Assembly: GCF_002846335.1 (NCBI RefSeq)
Contig: NZ_PJMQ01000001.1
Span: 4,154,001-4,218,000, forward strand
Direction of reading: 5' to 3'
Origin: Janthinobacterium sp. 61
Lineage (GTDB): Bacteria > Pseudomonadota > Gammaproteobacteria > Burkholderiales > Burkholderiaceae_D
DNA length: 64,000 bases
Shown: in pieces, positions 53,563 through 64,000 of the stretch
Layout: each line of letters begins with the position of its first letter
Position numbering within the stretch: position 1 is the stretch's first letter
Notes under the pieces: generated by a model
The model's input: the letters and a program-made list of their open reading frames with translations, nothing else
Told to the model about the DNA's origin: nothing
Databases searched by the model: none
Program-made: the position numbers and the translations under genes

Positions 53563-53753
53563 TTTAAACGTCTGCACGCACCTGTATCAAACTTTGTCGG
53601 GGCACGTTCGCCTGGCGGCGCAATCCGCCCATGGACGCCTCAGGCATGCAGAGCAAAACCCGGCTATAGTAACAGGTTGACCCGTTGTGGCTCCTCATCT
53701 GCACCCAGGCACAATGCGCCGGCCGCACCACTCACTGAAAGCAAGGCAATCAC

Positions 53754-56603
<2,850 letters not shown>

Positions 56604-56621
56604 CGACGGCAGCGCAATAAA

Positions 56622-56665
56622 AAACGGCGCGGATTGCTCATGCAATCCGCGCCGTTTCTCTTTTT
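56622..56665. terminator. Bidirectional intrinsic terminator between uvrA and pckG
   Basis: A perfect 16-base stem (56622-56637 with 56642-56657) around the loop TCAT, followed by CTCTTTTT. An A-rich stretch precedes it, so it can also act on the minus strand for pckG. Confidence 0.85.
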
Positions 56666-56675
56666 GCTAGCACCC

Positions 56676-56725
56676 CAGTCATTGCCGGCGTGTCATTTAT
56701 CTCACGCCAGTCTTTGCCGGCGTGT
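56676..56725. repeat. 18-base direct repeat pair
   Basis: CAGTCATTGCCGGCGTGT (56676-56693) is repeated as CAGTCTTTGCCGGCGTGT (56708-56725) with one mismatch and a 32-base period, in the gap between the terminator and the end of pckG. Function unknown. Confidence 0.5.
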
Positions 56726-56745
56726 TTCTCCCCCACTACTAAACT

Positions 56746-58617
56746 TTATGCACTCAGCCGCTTTTCCAGCGCAGCCTTGTTATCTGCCAATTCTTGCGGC
56801 AGATGATACGCGAGTTTTTCAAACAACTCCGTATGCAATTTCAATTCTTCCAGCCACGCCGCCTTGTCGATCGAAGTGATGGTATCGAACTGTTCTTGCG
56901 TGAACGGCAAGCCATCCCAGTTCAGGTCGCCATACTGCGGCGTCGTGCCGAACAGGTTTTCCACACCGCCGGCCTTGCCTTCGATGCGTTCCAGCATCCA
57001 TTTCAGCACGCGCATATTGTCGCCAAAGCCAGGCCAGACGAACTTGCCTGCCTCGTCCGTACGGAACCAGTTGACGCAGTAGATCTTCGGCAGGGCGGCA
57101 GCGTTAACTTTACCTACTTTGACGCCCATGTCCAGCCAGTGCTGGAAATAATCGCTCATGTTATAGCCGATAAACGGCAACATGGCAAATGGATCGCGGC
57201 GCACGACACCCATCTGGCCCACGGCAGCGGCCGTCGTTTCGGAACCCATGGTGGCGGCCATGTAGACGCCTTCGACCCAGTTGCGCGCTTCCGTTACCAG
57301 CGGCACGGTGGTGGAGCGGCGGCCACCGAAGATGAAGGCCGAGATCGGCACGCCGGCCGGATCGTCCCAGGCCGCATCAATCACCGGATTTTGCGTAGCA
57401 GCAACAGTGAAGCGCGCGTTCGGGTGCGCCGCCTTGGTGCCGGACGCCGGCGTCCAGTCCTTGCCCTGCCAGTCGATCAGGTGGCTTGGTGCTTCTTTCG
57501 TCAAACCTTCCCACCAGACATCGCCATCGTCCGTCAGCGCCACGTTGGTGAAGATCGTGTTATCGCGCATGGAGGCCATGCAGTTGTAGTTGGTTTTCTC
57601 GTTCGTGCCAGGCGCCACGCCGAAGTAGCCCGCTTCCGGGTTGATGGCGTACAAACGGCCATCGGCGCCTGGCTTGATCCAGGCGATATCGTCGCCGATG
57701 GTGGTCACTTTCCAGCCGTTAAAGCTTGCTGGCGGGATCAGCATGGCGAAGTTGGTCTTGCCGCAGGCCGATGGGAACGCCGCCGCAACGTAATGCTTCT
57801 TGCCTTCGGGCGATTCCACACCGAGGATCAGCATGTGTTCAGCCAGCCAGCCCGGGTTGCTGTCGGACGCTTGCGCTTCCTGGTAACCCATGTTCGAGGC
57901 GATGCGCAGGGCGAAACATTTCTTGCCCAGCAAGGCGTTGCCGCCGTAGCCAGAACCGAAAGACCAGATTTCGCGCGTTTCCGGGAAGTGCACGATGTAC
58001 TTGGTGCTGTTGCAAGGCCATTTCACGTCGGCCTGACCGGCTGCCAGCGGTGCGCCCACGCTGTGTACGCACGGCACGAACTGGCCATCGGTACCCAGCA
58101 CGTCGTAGACGGCACGGCCCATGCGGGTCATGATCTTCATGTTGACGGCGACATAGGGCGAGTCGGACAGTTCCACGCCGATGTGCGCGATGGGCGAACC
58201 CAGCGGGCCCATCGAGAATGGCACGACGTACATGGTACGGCCACGCATGCAGCCATCGAACAGGCCGTTCAGGGTGTGGCGCATCTCGCCAGGCTCGGTC
58301 CAGTTATTCGTCGGGCCAGCCGCTTCTTTCGTTGCCGAGCAGATATACGTGCGGTCTTCGACGCGGGCCACGTCGCTCGGGTCGGAGCAGGCCAGGTAGG
58401 AATTCGGGCGCTTTTCCGCATTGAGTTTTTTCATGGTGCCGCTGGCAACCATTTCGGCGCACAAGCGCTCGTACTCTTCTTGCGAGCCATCGCACCAGTA
58501 GATGCGCTCCGGCTTGGTCAGCGCGGCAATGTCGGCCACCCAGTTGATCAGTTTCTGTTGTTTAATATAAGCTGGGACGTTGAGTGCGGCGACGCCACCC
58601 ATGACGGGCTGATTCAT
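56746..58617 (-). CDS. pckG: GTP-dependent phosphoenolpyruvate carboxykinase
   Basis: A 623-residue enzyme that interconverts oxaloacetate plus GTP and phosphoenolpyruvate plus CO2 plus GDP. The GTP-type signature [12 protein letters not shown] (phosphate loop with the reactive Cys) is present, as are the metal-binding region near [13 protein letters not shown] and the PEP-binding [15 protein letters not shown]-dependent forms are usual in these bacteria. The ATG at 58617 follows GGAGG. It provides the first committed step of gluconeogenesis from C4 acids, which fits a genome with DctA-type import. Confidence 0.96.
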   Translation of the reverse strand: MNQPVMGGVAALNVPAYIKQQKLINWVADIAALTKPERIYWCDGSQEEYERLCAEMVASGTMKKLNAEKRPNSYLACSDPSDVARVEDRTYICSATKEAAGPTNNWTEPGEMRHTLNGLFDGCMRGRTMYVVPFSMGPLGSPIAHIGVELSDSPYVAVNMKIMTRMGRAVYDVLGTDGQFVPCVHSVGAPLAAGQADVKWPCNSTKYIVHFPETREIWSFGSGYGGNALLGKKCFALRIASNMGYQEAQASDSNPGWLAEHMLILGVESPEGKKHYVAAAFPSACGKTNFAMLIPPASFNGWKVTTIGDDIAWIKPGADGRLYAINPEAGYFGVAPGTNEKTNYNCMASMRDNTIFTNVALTDDGDVWWEGLTKEAPSHLIDWQGKDWTPASGTKAAHPNARFTVAATQNPVIDAAWDDPAGVPISAFIFGGRRSTTVPLVTEARNWVEGVYMAATMGSETTAAAVGQMGVVRRDPFAMLPFIGYNMSDYFQHWLDMGVKVGKVNAAALPKIYCVNWFRTDEAGKFVWPGFGDNMRVLKWMLERIEGKAGGVENLFGTTPQYGDLNWDGLPFTQEQFDTITSIDKAAWLEELKLHTELFEKLAYHLPQELADNKAALEKRLSA

Positions 58618-58833
58618 ATTACCTCCAATACCAATAAAAGAAATTCTGGTCATTCCGGCAAGACAGGCAGCATCGTTGAGAGGTGGCTGCGGCTCACTGC
58701 GGGCGGGATGCTCACGCTGGCAGGGCTCTGGTGTCGTTTACCTGGATCATGCACCCAGGTAGCAAGAACAGTTTGCGCTTTAACTATACTCAGGAAGCTT
58801 CAAAAGTGCCGGCGATTGTACACCCGCCAATCA

Positions 58834-58886
58834 GCTATTCTCGCAAAAATGTAGGAGAATAGCTTGACTAATGTAGTAGGCTATTC
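58834..58886 (+). promoter_or_regulatory. Possible regulator-binding site: inverted repeat with third half-site
   Basis: GCTATTCTC (58834-58842) and GAGAATAGC (58855-58863) are perfect 9-base arms with a 12-base spacer. A third related half-site GCTATTC occurs at 58880-58886, and a -35-like TTGACT follows the second arm (58864-58869). The rest of the 328-base gap between pckG and the dehydrogenase holds no other clear motif. Confidence 0.45.
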
Positions 58887-58945
58887 AGCATTTCCCGTAT
58901 CCTGTTATTTCCCTACCAAATCCTTACTAAAATCGGCCATCCACC

Positions 58946-59959
58946 ATGAAAATTGCCATACTCGATGATTACCAGGATGCCGTGCGCGGCCTCGATTGTT
59001 TCCAATTGCTCGATGGCAACGAGGTCAAAGTATTCAGCAATACGGCGCGGGGCCTGGGCCAGCTGGCGATCCGCCTGGCGCCGTTCGACGCGCTGGTACT
59101 GATCCGCGAACGCAGCAGTTTCAACCGGGCCCTGCTGTCGAAACTGCCGAACCTGAAACTGATTTCGCAAACAGGCAAGGTCAGCGGACACATCGATGTG
59201 ACGGCCGCCACGGAGCTGGGCATCGCCATCGCGGAAGGCATAGGCTCGCCCACGGCGCCGGCCGAACTGACGTGGGCACTGATCATGGCGGCGCAGCGCA
59301 AGATCGTGCCTTACGCGCAACATTTACAGGAGGGGCTGTGGCAGACGTCGTCACTGGAACCGGCGCGCAATACGCTGGGGACTGTACTCAAAGGGCGCAC
59401 CCTGGCGATCTGGGGCTACGGCAAAATCGGCCAATTGATCGCCGGCTATGGCCGCGCCTTCGGCATGAACATCCTCGTGTGGGGCAGCGAAGCGAGCCGC
59501 GCGGCGGCCGTGGCCGCGGGCGACACGGCGGCGATTTCGCGCGAAGCGTTCTTTGAACAAGCGGACGTGCTGACCTTGCACCTGCGCCTGTCCGACAAGA
59601 CGCGCGGCCTGGTTACCAACGAAGACCTGGCGCGCATGAAACCGACTTCCCTGTTCGTCAACACCAGCCGCGCCGAACTGGTGGCTGAAGGGGCGCTGGA
59701 AACGGCGCTGCCGCTGGGACGCCCGGGCGCCGCCGCGCTGGACGTATTTACGGACGAGCCGCTGCCGCCAGGCGCGCCATTGCTGCTGCTGCCGAACGTG
59801 CTGGCCACGCCACACCTGGGCTACGTCGAGCGTGACAGCTATGAGCTGTATTTCCGCTACGCCTTGCAAAACATCGTCGATTTTGCGCAGGGTCAATGCA
59901 CGCGCCTGCTCAATCCCGAGGTGCTGCAGCACGCGCGGCAAACGCCTCAGGAGCGCTGA
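58946..59959 (+). CDS. D-2-hydroxyacid dehydrogenase family protein
   Basis: A 337-residue member of the D-isomer-specific dehydrogenases. The catalytic domain opens MKIAILDDYQDAV; the NAD-binding Rossmann motif is IWGYGKIGQL; the substrate-binding segment SGHIDVTAATELGI, ...NTSRAELV, and the region around PHLGYVERDSY show the family architecture, and catalytic Arg, Glu and His positions look conserved (NTSRAE...; DEPLPPGAPLL). The substrate is unknown; 3-phosphoglycerate or hydroxypyruvate-type substrates are possible. It is divergent from pckG, and its 3' end overlaps the next gene by 13 bases. Confidence 0.88.
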   Translation: MKIAILDDYQDAVRGLDCFQLLDGNEVKVFSNTARGLGQLAIRLAPFDALVLIRERSSFNRALLSKLPNLKLISQTGKVSGHIDVTAATELGIAIAEGIGSPTAPAELTWALIMAAQRKIVPYAQHLQEGLWQTSSLEPARNTLGTVLKGRTLAIWGYGKIGQLIAGYGRAFGMNILVWGSEASRAAAVAAGDTAAISREAFFEQADVLTLHLRLSDKTRGLVTNEDLARMKPTSLFVNTSRAELVAEGALETALPLGRPGAAALDVFTDEPLPPGAPLLLLPNVLATPHLGYVERDSYELYFRYALQNIVDFAQGQCTRLLNPEVLQHARQTPQER

Positions 59960-60720
59960 AAGCCCTTGATGAGGTCGGCCTCGCCCGTGAGGCGGATGGC
60001 GGGCGCTGGCAGCACGTGGCGGCCACGCCACAGGCCAGCCCAGCCGGGTGGCCAGGCGATGTCCGGCCCGGCATATGGCGCCACGCCAGCGCGCACGGCG
60101 ACCACCGGCACGGGCGGCATGTCGGGCAAAGGCTCGCCTGGGCTGCGCTGCATGTCCAGGCTGTACATGTAATTGGGCAACAAGGCGTCGCAGACACGGC
60201 CAAACCAGTCGCTATGGTCGTCGTCGCGGCCCAGCGCCTGCGCCAGCCCTTGCGGGTCGAAACGGGCCAGCGCATCGATCAGCTCGCCGGTAGAGGCGCC
60301 GGGCGTATCGCCCCAGCCCATCACGGGGTTAACGTTGTAATCGGCGCCCGAGCCATACCAGCCTTCGCGCCAGGGCCGCTGCATCCAGTCACGCGGCCCC
60401 GTGAACAAATGCCAGCGCCAGTGCAGGCCGGACGGTTTCGGCCAGGAATACAGGTACAGTTTTTGATAGCCGGCCTGATGCAGTTCGCGCACCATGGCCA
60501 TCAGGCGAGCATGCGGCATGCGGTCGGGCGGCGCGCGGCGGAACAGGATCGCTTCGCCATCGGCAAACTGCACATCGTCGGTCGACAGGTTCAGGTCCAG
60601 GGTCCGCGATTCGCTGCCGAAACGGGCGGCAATCCAGCCCGTCAGCAAATTGACGGACGTGATCACACCGTAACCTCGGTGGCGGTGAAAAATGACGGTA
60701 CCGGGAGCGAGCGCTTTCAT
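59947..60720 (-). CDS. Protein of unknown function with N-terminal KOW/CarD-like segment
   Basis: A 257-residue protein without signal peptide. The first 45 residues (MKALAPGTVIFHRHRGYGVITSV) form a short beta barrel-like segment that resembles the RNA polymerase-binding CarD/TRCF type or a KOW-like fold, but the match is loose. The rest is rich in aromatic residues, particularly tryptophan (WPKPSGLHWRWHLFTGPRDWM, GWYGSGADYNVNPVMGWGD), with a proline-rich C-terminus. No family is recognised. The ATG at 60720 lacks an obvious ribosome site; open frame upstream contains a different character. Confidence 0.6.
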   Translation of the reverse strand: MKALAPGTVIFHRHRGYGVITSVNLLTGWIAARFGSESRTLDLNLSTDDVQFADGEAILFRRAPPDRMPHARLMAMVRELHQAGYQKLYLYSWPKPSGLHWRWHLFTGPRDWMQRPWREGWYGSGADYNVNPVMGWGDTPGASTGELIDALARFDPQGLAQALGRDDDHSDWFGRVCDALLPNYMYSLDMQRSPGEPLPDMPPVPVVAVRAGVAPYAGPDIAWPPGWAGLWRGRHVLPAPAIRLTGEADLIKGFQRS

Positions 60721-60882
60721 ACGGAGTCGGGGCGGTAGGCAAACAAAGAAACCAGTGTACTCACAGGTGGTCAAATTTTCCAGTGGCGATCTGCAACGGC
60801 CTGCGGCGGGCCCGCCTTTCACGCAAGGCACACAATCCACGCTATCATGCGCGTCATTCTCCACTGACATCGTGACCACATC

Positions 60883-61368
60883 ATGACTTTGCGCATACTC
60901 GCCACTGGCGGCACTTTCGACAAACACTACAACGAATTGAACGGTACCCTGGGCTTTTCCGACAGTCATTTGCCGGCAGCGATTGCCCGCGCGCGCATGA
61001 CGGCGCCCGTGGCCCTGGAGCAACTGCCCCTGCTGGACTCGCTCGACATGCAGGATGCGGACCGCCAGCGCGTGCTGGCCTCGTGCCGCGCGGCACAGGA
61101 GAAAGCCATCGTCATCATCCACGGCACCGACACCATGCGCGAAACGGCGCAAGTGCTGGGTGCGGCGAACCTGCAGCAGACGGTCATCTTGACGGGCGCC
61201 ATGATTCCTTATGAAATCGACAATTCCGATGCCCTGTTCAACCTGGGCTTTGCCTGCGGCGTGGCGCAAACCTTGCCATCTGGCGTGTACGTAGCCATGA
61301 ATGGCCAGATCTTCGCCTGGGACAACGTGCAAAAGAACCGCGCCGCCGGCGTGTTCCAGCCCTTGTAA
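60883..61368 (+). CDS. Asparaginase-like protein, half length
   Basis: A 161-residue protein with the N-terminal half of a type I/II L-asparaginase. The first catalytic motif TGGTFDKHY (T-G-G-T), and the second, HGTDTMRETA (T-D), are both present at the correct distance, and ILTGAMIP matches the family, but the protein ends after SDALFNLGFACG..., where the C-terminal domain would begin. The short form is conserved-looking and not a frameshift: no second half is found in the next 500 bases. It may be a regulatory or altered-substrate amidohydrolase. A terminator follows. Confidence 0.8.
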   Translation: MTLRILATGGTFDKHYNELNGTLGFSDSHLPAAIARARMTAPVALEQLPLLDSLDMQDADRQRVLASCRAAQEKAIVIIHGTDTMRETAQVLGAANLQQTVILTGAMIPYEIDNSDALFNLGFACGVAQTLPSGVYVAMNGQIFAWDNVQKNRAAGVFQPL

Positions 61369-61440
61369 GCCGATGGCAGGAATGGTGGCAAACAGCAGAC
61401 CGGCAAACGGTCTGACTGACCATCTTTCACAATTCAAGCA

Positions 61441-61463
61441 GCCCGTTTCAACGGGCTTTTTTT
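61441..61463 (+). terminator. Intrinsic terminator of the asparaginase-like gene
   Basis: GCCCGT-TTCA-ACGGGC stem-loop (61441-61456) followed by seven Ts. The stop of the upstream gene is 73 bases before it. Confidence 0.75.
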
Positions 61464-61890
61464 ACGTTTTTTTACCTTGCACTAATTCTGCAAAGCAACA
61501 GCTTTCAACGAATTATTGCAGGTAAAACATCGAATTGCCAATAGAATAATTTTATGTTGTAAAAAAACGCCATTGATCATTTTTAAAAACACCGATCCTG
61601 TCAAATATAAAATCGTCATTTAACAATTTAATTGAAGTTTCTTCAGTATCCGTAAATTATTGCCAAATCCGACACGGTTAGGGTGCATTTTTTCTTTCTT
61701 AGAAGACATAATGTTTGCCTCGACAAGTCATAAGTGCATTTATAACAATATTGCGCTAAGTAGTCTTCCACCTCCCACGGACGTGGTTCCGCCTACCGTA
61801 CACGCGCACCGCTGGTCATCTATCCGATGGCCTGAGCGGTGCTCGTGTACCGCTTGTCGTTATTAAAACTACTACGGAGTAATTGTTACA
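61464..61890 (+). other. Long AT-rich leader region of the TonB receptor gene
   Basis: 427 bases without a gene, from the terminator to the receptor start. The first 250 bases are strongly AT-rich compared with the rest of the window and should hold the promoter. At 61798-61850 there is a long hairpin: outer stem GTACACGCGCACCGCT against AGCGGTGCTCGTGTAC (15 of 16 paired) and an inner stem GGTCATC/GATGGCC (one G-U). A smaller stem CCACG-GA-CGTGG lies at 61775-61786. The hairpin ends 41 bases before the ATG and lacks a T-run, so it is not a terminator. I could not place it in a known riboswitch class. Confidence 0.55.
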
Positions 61891-64000
61891 ATGGCATTTA
61901 AAGAAAAAATTGGCGTACGCAGCGTACGCCTGGCCCTGACCGTCCTGGCAGGCAGCGTCTTGTTCTCTGGCCAATCCATGGCAGACGAAGCAATTCAAAA
62001 AGTTGAAATTACCGGTTCGAGTATCAAGCGTATCGCCGTCGAAGGCGCACTGCCAGTGCAGCGCCTGACGCAAGAAGCGATCGCCCGTACCGGCGCAAAC
62101 ACCGTTGCTGATCTGGTACAAAGCCTGCCAGCCATGCAAGGTTTCACCATCGGCGCCGTTGCCGCCGGTTCCAACTCGGGTGGCCGCACCAGCGCATCGA
62201 TCCATGACATCGGCGAAAGCTACACCCTGGTTCTGCTGAACGGCCGCCGCATCGCGCCACAAGGCTCGGGTACCTCCGTCAACCTGAACGCCATTCCGAT
62301 GAGCGCGGTTGAGCGCGTCGAAATCCTGACCGACGGCGCTTCGGCCCTGTACGGCTCGGACGCCATTGCCGGCGTGATCAACTTCATCCTGAAGAAAAAC
62401 GTCCAAGGCGGCACCCTGGAAGCCACCTACGGCGGCCCGGAAGACAAAGGCGGCAACGCCTGGAATACCAACGTCACCTACGGCTTCGGCGATCTGGATG
62501 AAGATCGCTTCAACGTGCTGGTATCGTACCGCCACGATGAGCAATCGAAACTGAAGGCAACGGACCGCTCGTTCGCCCGTTCGTCGTACATTCCTGTCAG
62601 CAACGGCGGCAAGAACTACATCTACGACCGCACCAGCCCGTCGACAGCGCCAGGTAACGCCACCGTCGCCTTCAAGGACAGCGCCACCAACCCACAACTG
62701 CAGTTCAGCCCGTACCTGGCTGCCAACGGCAATTGCGGCCCGACCAACTACGTCACGGCTACCAACGCTGCGGCATGCGGCTTCGATGGCGGTTCGACCG
62801 TTGAAATCGTTCCAGAATCGAAACGCGACAGCCTGTTCTCGCGCGGTACCTACAAACTGACGGACAACCTGAATGCGTTTGCCGAAGTCGCCCTGTCGCG
62901 CTACGACCTGACCGCGCGCATCGCCGCCAACCCGGTGCCGATCACGATCGCCAAGGGCAGCGCGCTGTACAACCAGTACGTCCAGCCATACCTGACGCCT
63001 GCGCAGCAAGCGGACGTGAAAACCGTCACCGCCAACTACCGCATGGTTGACTGGGGCACCCGCGCCAGCAACACCATCACCGACACCAAACATTTCGTCG
63101 TCGGCGTGGAAGGCGAAGTGGGCGAGTGGAACGTGGAATCGGCCCTGACCTGGTCGCAAAACGCGATCGATGAGCGCTATGTGGGCGGCTATGCCAAGAA
63201 CGCCGAGTTCAAGGCCATGCAAAAAGATCCATTGTTCAACCCGTTCGTACCAGCTGGCAGCGCTTCGCCAGCCCTGCAGAACCTGATCAACAATTCGCAA
63301 TTCAACGGTTCGATCCGTACGGCATCGACCACCATGCGCGGCATCGACGCGCACGGTTCGCGGGAACTGTTCACCCTGCCAGGCGGCAAGGCCAATATCG
63401 GTATCGGCGGCGACTACCGCGAATACAAATATGAGCAAACGCCATCGAACGGCGCGACCAGCGACACGATCTACAACTTCAACACCTCGGCACGCTACGA
63501 CCTGAGCCGCGAAACCTATGGTGTGTTTGCCGAATTGCTGGCACCTGTCACCAAAACGATCGAAGTGAGCCTGGCCGGCCGTTACGACACCATCACCAAG
63601 ATCGACAACGGTGTTGTGAACAAGTCCATCGGTAAAGACCAAAGCGCCAGCACCTACAAAGTGACGGCACGCTGGCAGCCAGTCCAGCAATTGCTGGTAC
63701 GTGGTTCGTACGGCACGGGCTTCAAGGCGCCGAGCATGCTGGACATTGGCCAGCCACTGGTCAACAACGGTTTCACCGCCAAACCATGGGATTGCCCATT
63801 CCCAGGCAGCGATCTGTGCCGCGGCAAAGCCCAGCAATACAATCAGTTGGCAGGCGGTAACGAAAACCTGAAACCGGAAAAATCGAAGCAGTACACCGTT
63901 GGTTTCCGTATCGAACCTAGCTCGGCATTCTCGTTCGGCGCCGATCTGTGGGATGTGAAGATCACCGACGCGGTGTCGGCAGTAAGCGAAACCCAGGCCT
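61891..64000 (+). CDS. TonB-dependent receptor, 3' truncated by window edge
   Basis: The first 703 codons are present. It has a signal peptide (LALTVLAGSVLFSGQSMA, about residues 13-31), a TonB-box-like EAIQKVEITGS, and a plug domain with LVLLNGRRIAPQGSG, ERVEILTDGASALYGSDAIAGVINFILKKN, typical of outer-membrane receptors. The barrel half is incomplete. The plug lines resemble receptors for large substrates such as carbohydrates or peptides (no siderophore-specific motif), so the ligand is unknown. A GGAG ribosome site precedes the ATG at a spacing of about 11. A 520-base leader separates it from the asparaginase-like gene. Confidence 0.9.
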   Translation, partial: MAFKEKIGVRSVRLALTVLAGSVLFSGQSMADEAIQKVEITGSSIKRIAVEGALPVQRLTQEAIARTGANTVADLVQSLPAMQGFTIGAVAAGSNSGGRTSASIHDIGESYTLVLLNGRRIAPQGSGTSVNLNAIPMSAVERVEILTDGASALYGSDAIAGVINFILKKNVQGGTLEATYGGPEDKGGNAWNTNVTYGFGDLDEDRFNVLVSYRHDEQSKLKATDRSFARSSYIPVSNGGKNYIYDRTSPSTAPGNATVAFKDSATNPQLQFSPYLAANGNCGPTNYVTATNAAACGFDGGSTVEIVPESKRDSLFSRGTYKLTDNLNAFAEVALSRYDLTARIAANPVPITIAKGSALYNQYVQPYLTPAQQADVKTVTANYRMVDWGTRASNTITDTKHFVVGVEGEVGEWNVESALTWSQNAIDERYVGGYAKNAEFKAMQKDPLFNPFVPAGSASPALQNLINNSQFNGSIRTASTTMRGIDAHGSRELFTLPGGKANIGIGGDYREYKYEQTPSNGATSDTIYNFNTSARYDLSRETYGVFAELLAPVTKTIEVSLAGRYDTITKIDNGVVNKSIGKDQSASTYKVTARWQPVQQLLVRGSYGTGFKAPSMLDIGQPLVNNGFTAKPWDCPFPGSDLCRGKAQQYNQLAGGNENLKPEKSKQYTVGFRIEPSSAFSFGADLWDVKITDAVSAVSETQA

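Noticed and set aside
61816..63837. A 673-codon minus-strand open frame opposite the TonB receptor
   Set aside because: The plus strand has a signal peptide, plug motifs and barrel strands; the antisense product has no domain and unusual composition.

Overview
The window is a GC-rich, gene-dense stretch of a Gram-negative bacterial chromosome. The betaproteobacterial-type porin, three chemoreceptors (two ending in a WEEF tail), a Fiu-like siderophore receptor, GTP-dependent PEP carboxykinase and overall gene style point to Oxalobacteraceae, most likely Janthinobacterium or a close relative. This is a judgement from sequence style, not a database match. I see no rRNA, tRNA, CRISPR array, insertion sequence or prophage.

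Region by region: 1-14.5 kb holds the end of a MarR/GNAT-type gene, a membrane diguanylate cyclase, small unknown genes, an AI-2E-family permease, a chemoreceptor, a MORN-repeat protein, a DMT transporter divergent from an AraC regulator, MarC, DinB, and a serine hydrolase-MFS pair divergent from a LysR regulator. 14.5-21.8 kb holds a second chemoreceptor and a four-gene operon (YtrA-type GntR repressor, ABC ATPase, membrane protein with a large extracytoplasmic domain, S9 peptidase) behind a perfect inverted-repeat operator. 21.9-29.1 kb has a large SF1 helicase, a two-component system divergent from a secreted heme-binding-type protein and a secreted 5-hydroxyisourate hydrolase with a CusR/HprR-like box between them, and a glutathione transferase. 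29.3-35.6 kb has a lipoprotein, a Cache chemoreceptor, small genes, a second AraC regulator, folE and nudC.

35.6-38.2 kb is a Fur-box-controlled Fiu-type siderophore receptor. 38.2-44.5 kb is a C4-dicarboxylate module: a sigma-54-type promoter, dctA, a porin, and the DctB/DctD sensor-activator pair. 44.4-52.7 kb has a phosphoesterase, an outer-membrane barrel, an acetyltransferase, an ABC ATPase paired with a giant permease-M1 peptidase fusion, a PliG-like protein and a DUF1203-type protein. 52.8-56.7 kb is the divergent ssb/uvrA pair with a LexA-like box. 56.7-64 kb has pckG, a D-2-hydroxyacid dehydrogenase, an unknown gene, a half-length asparaginase-like gene and the start of a TonB-dependent receptor behind a long AT-rich structured leader.

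The most unusual items are the YtrA-ABC-S9 operon, the ABC permease/M1 peptidase fusion with altered M1 motifs, the HprSR-like module with its box, the dct sigma-54 promoter, a palindromic interspersed repeat in a long and a short form, and the SF1 helicase with a very long insert.
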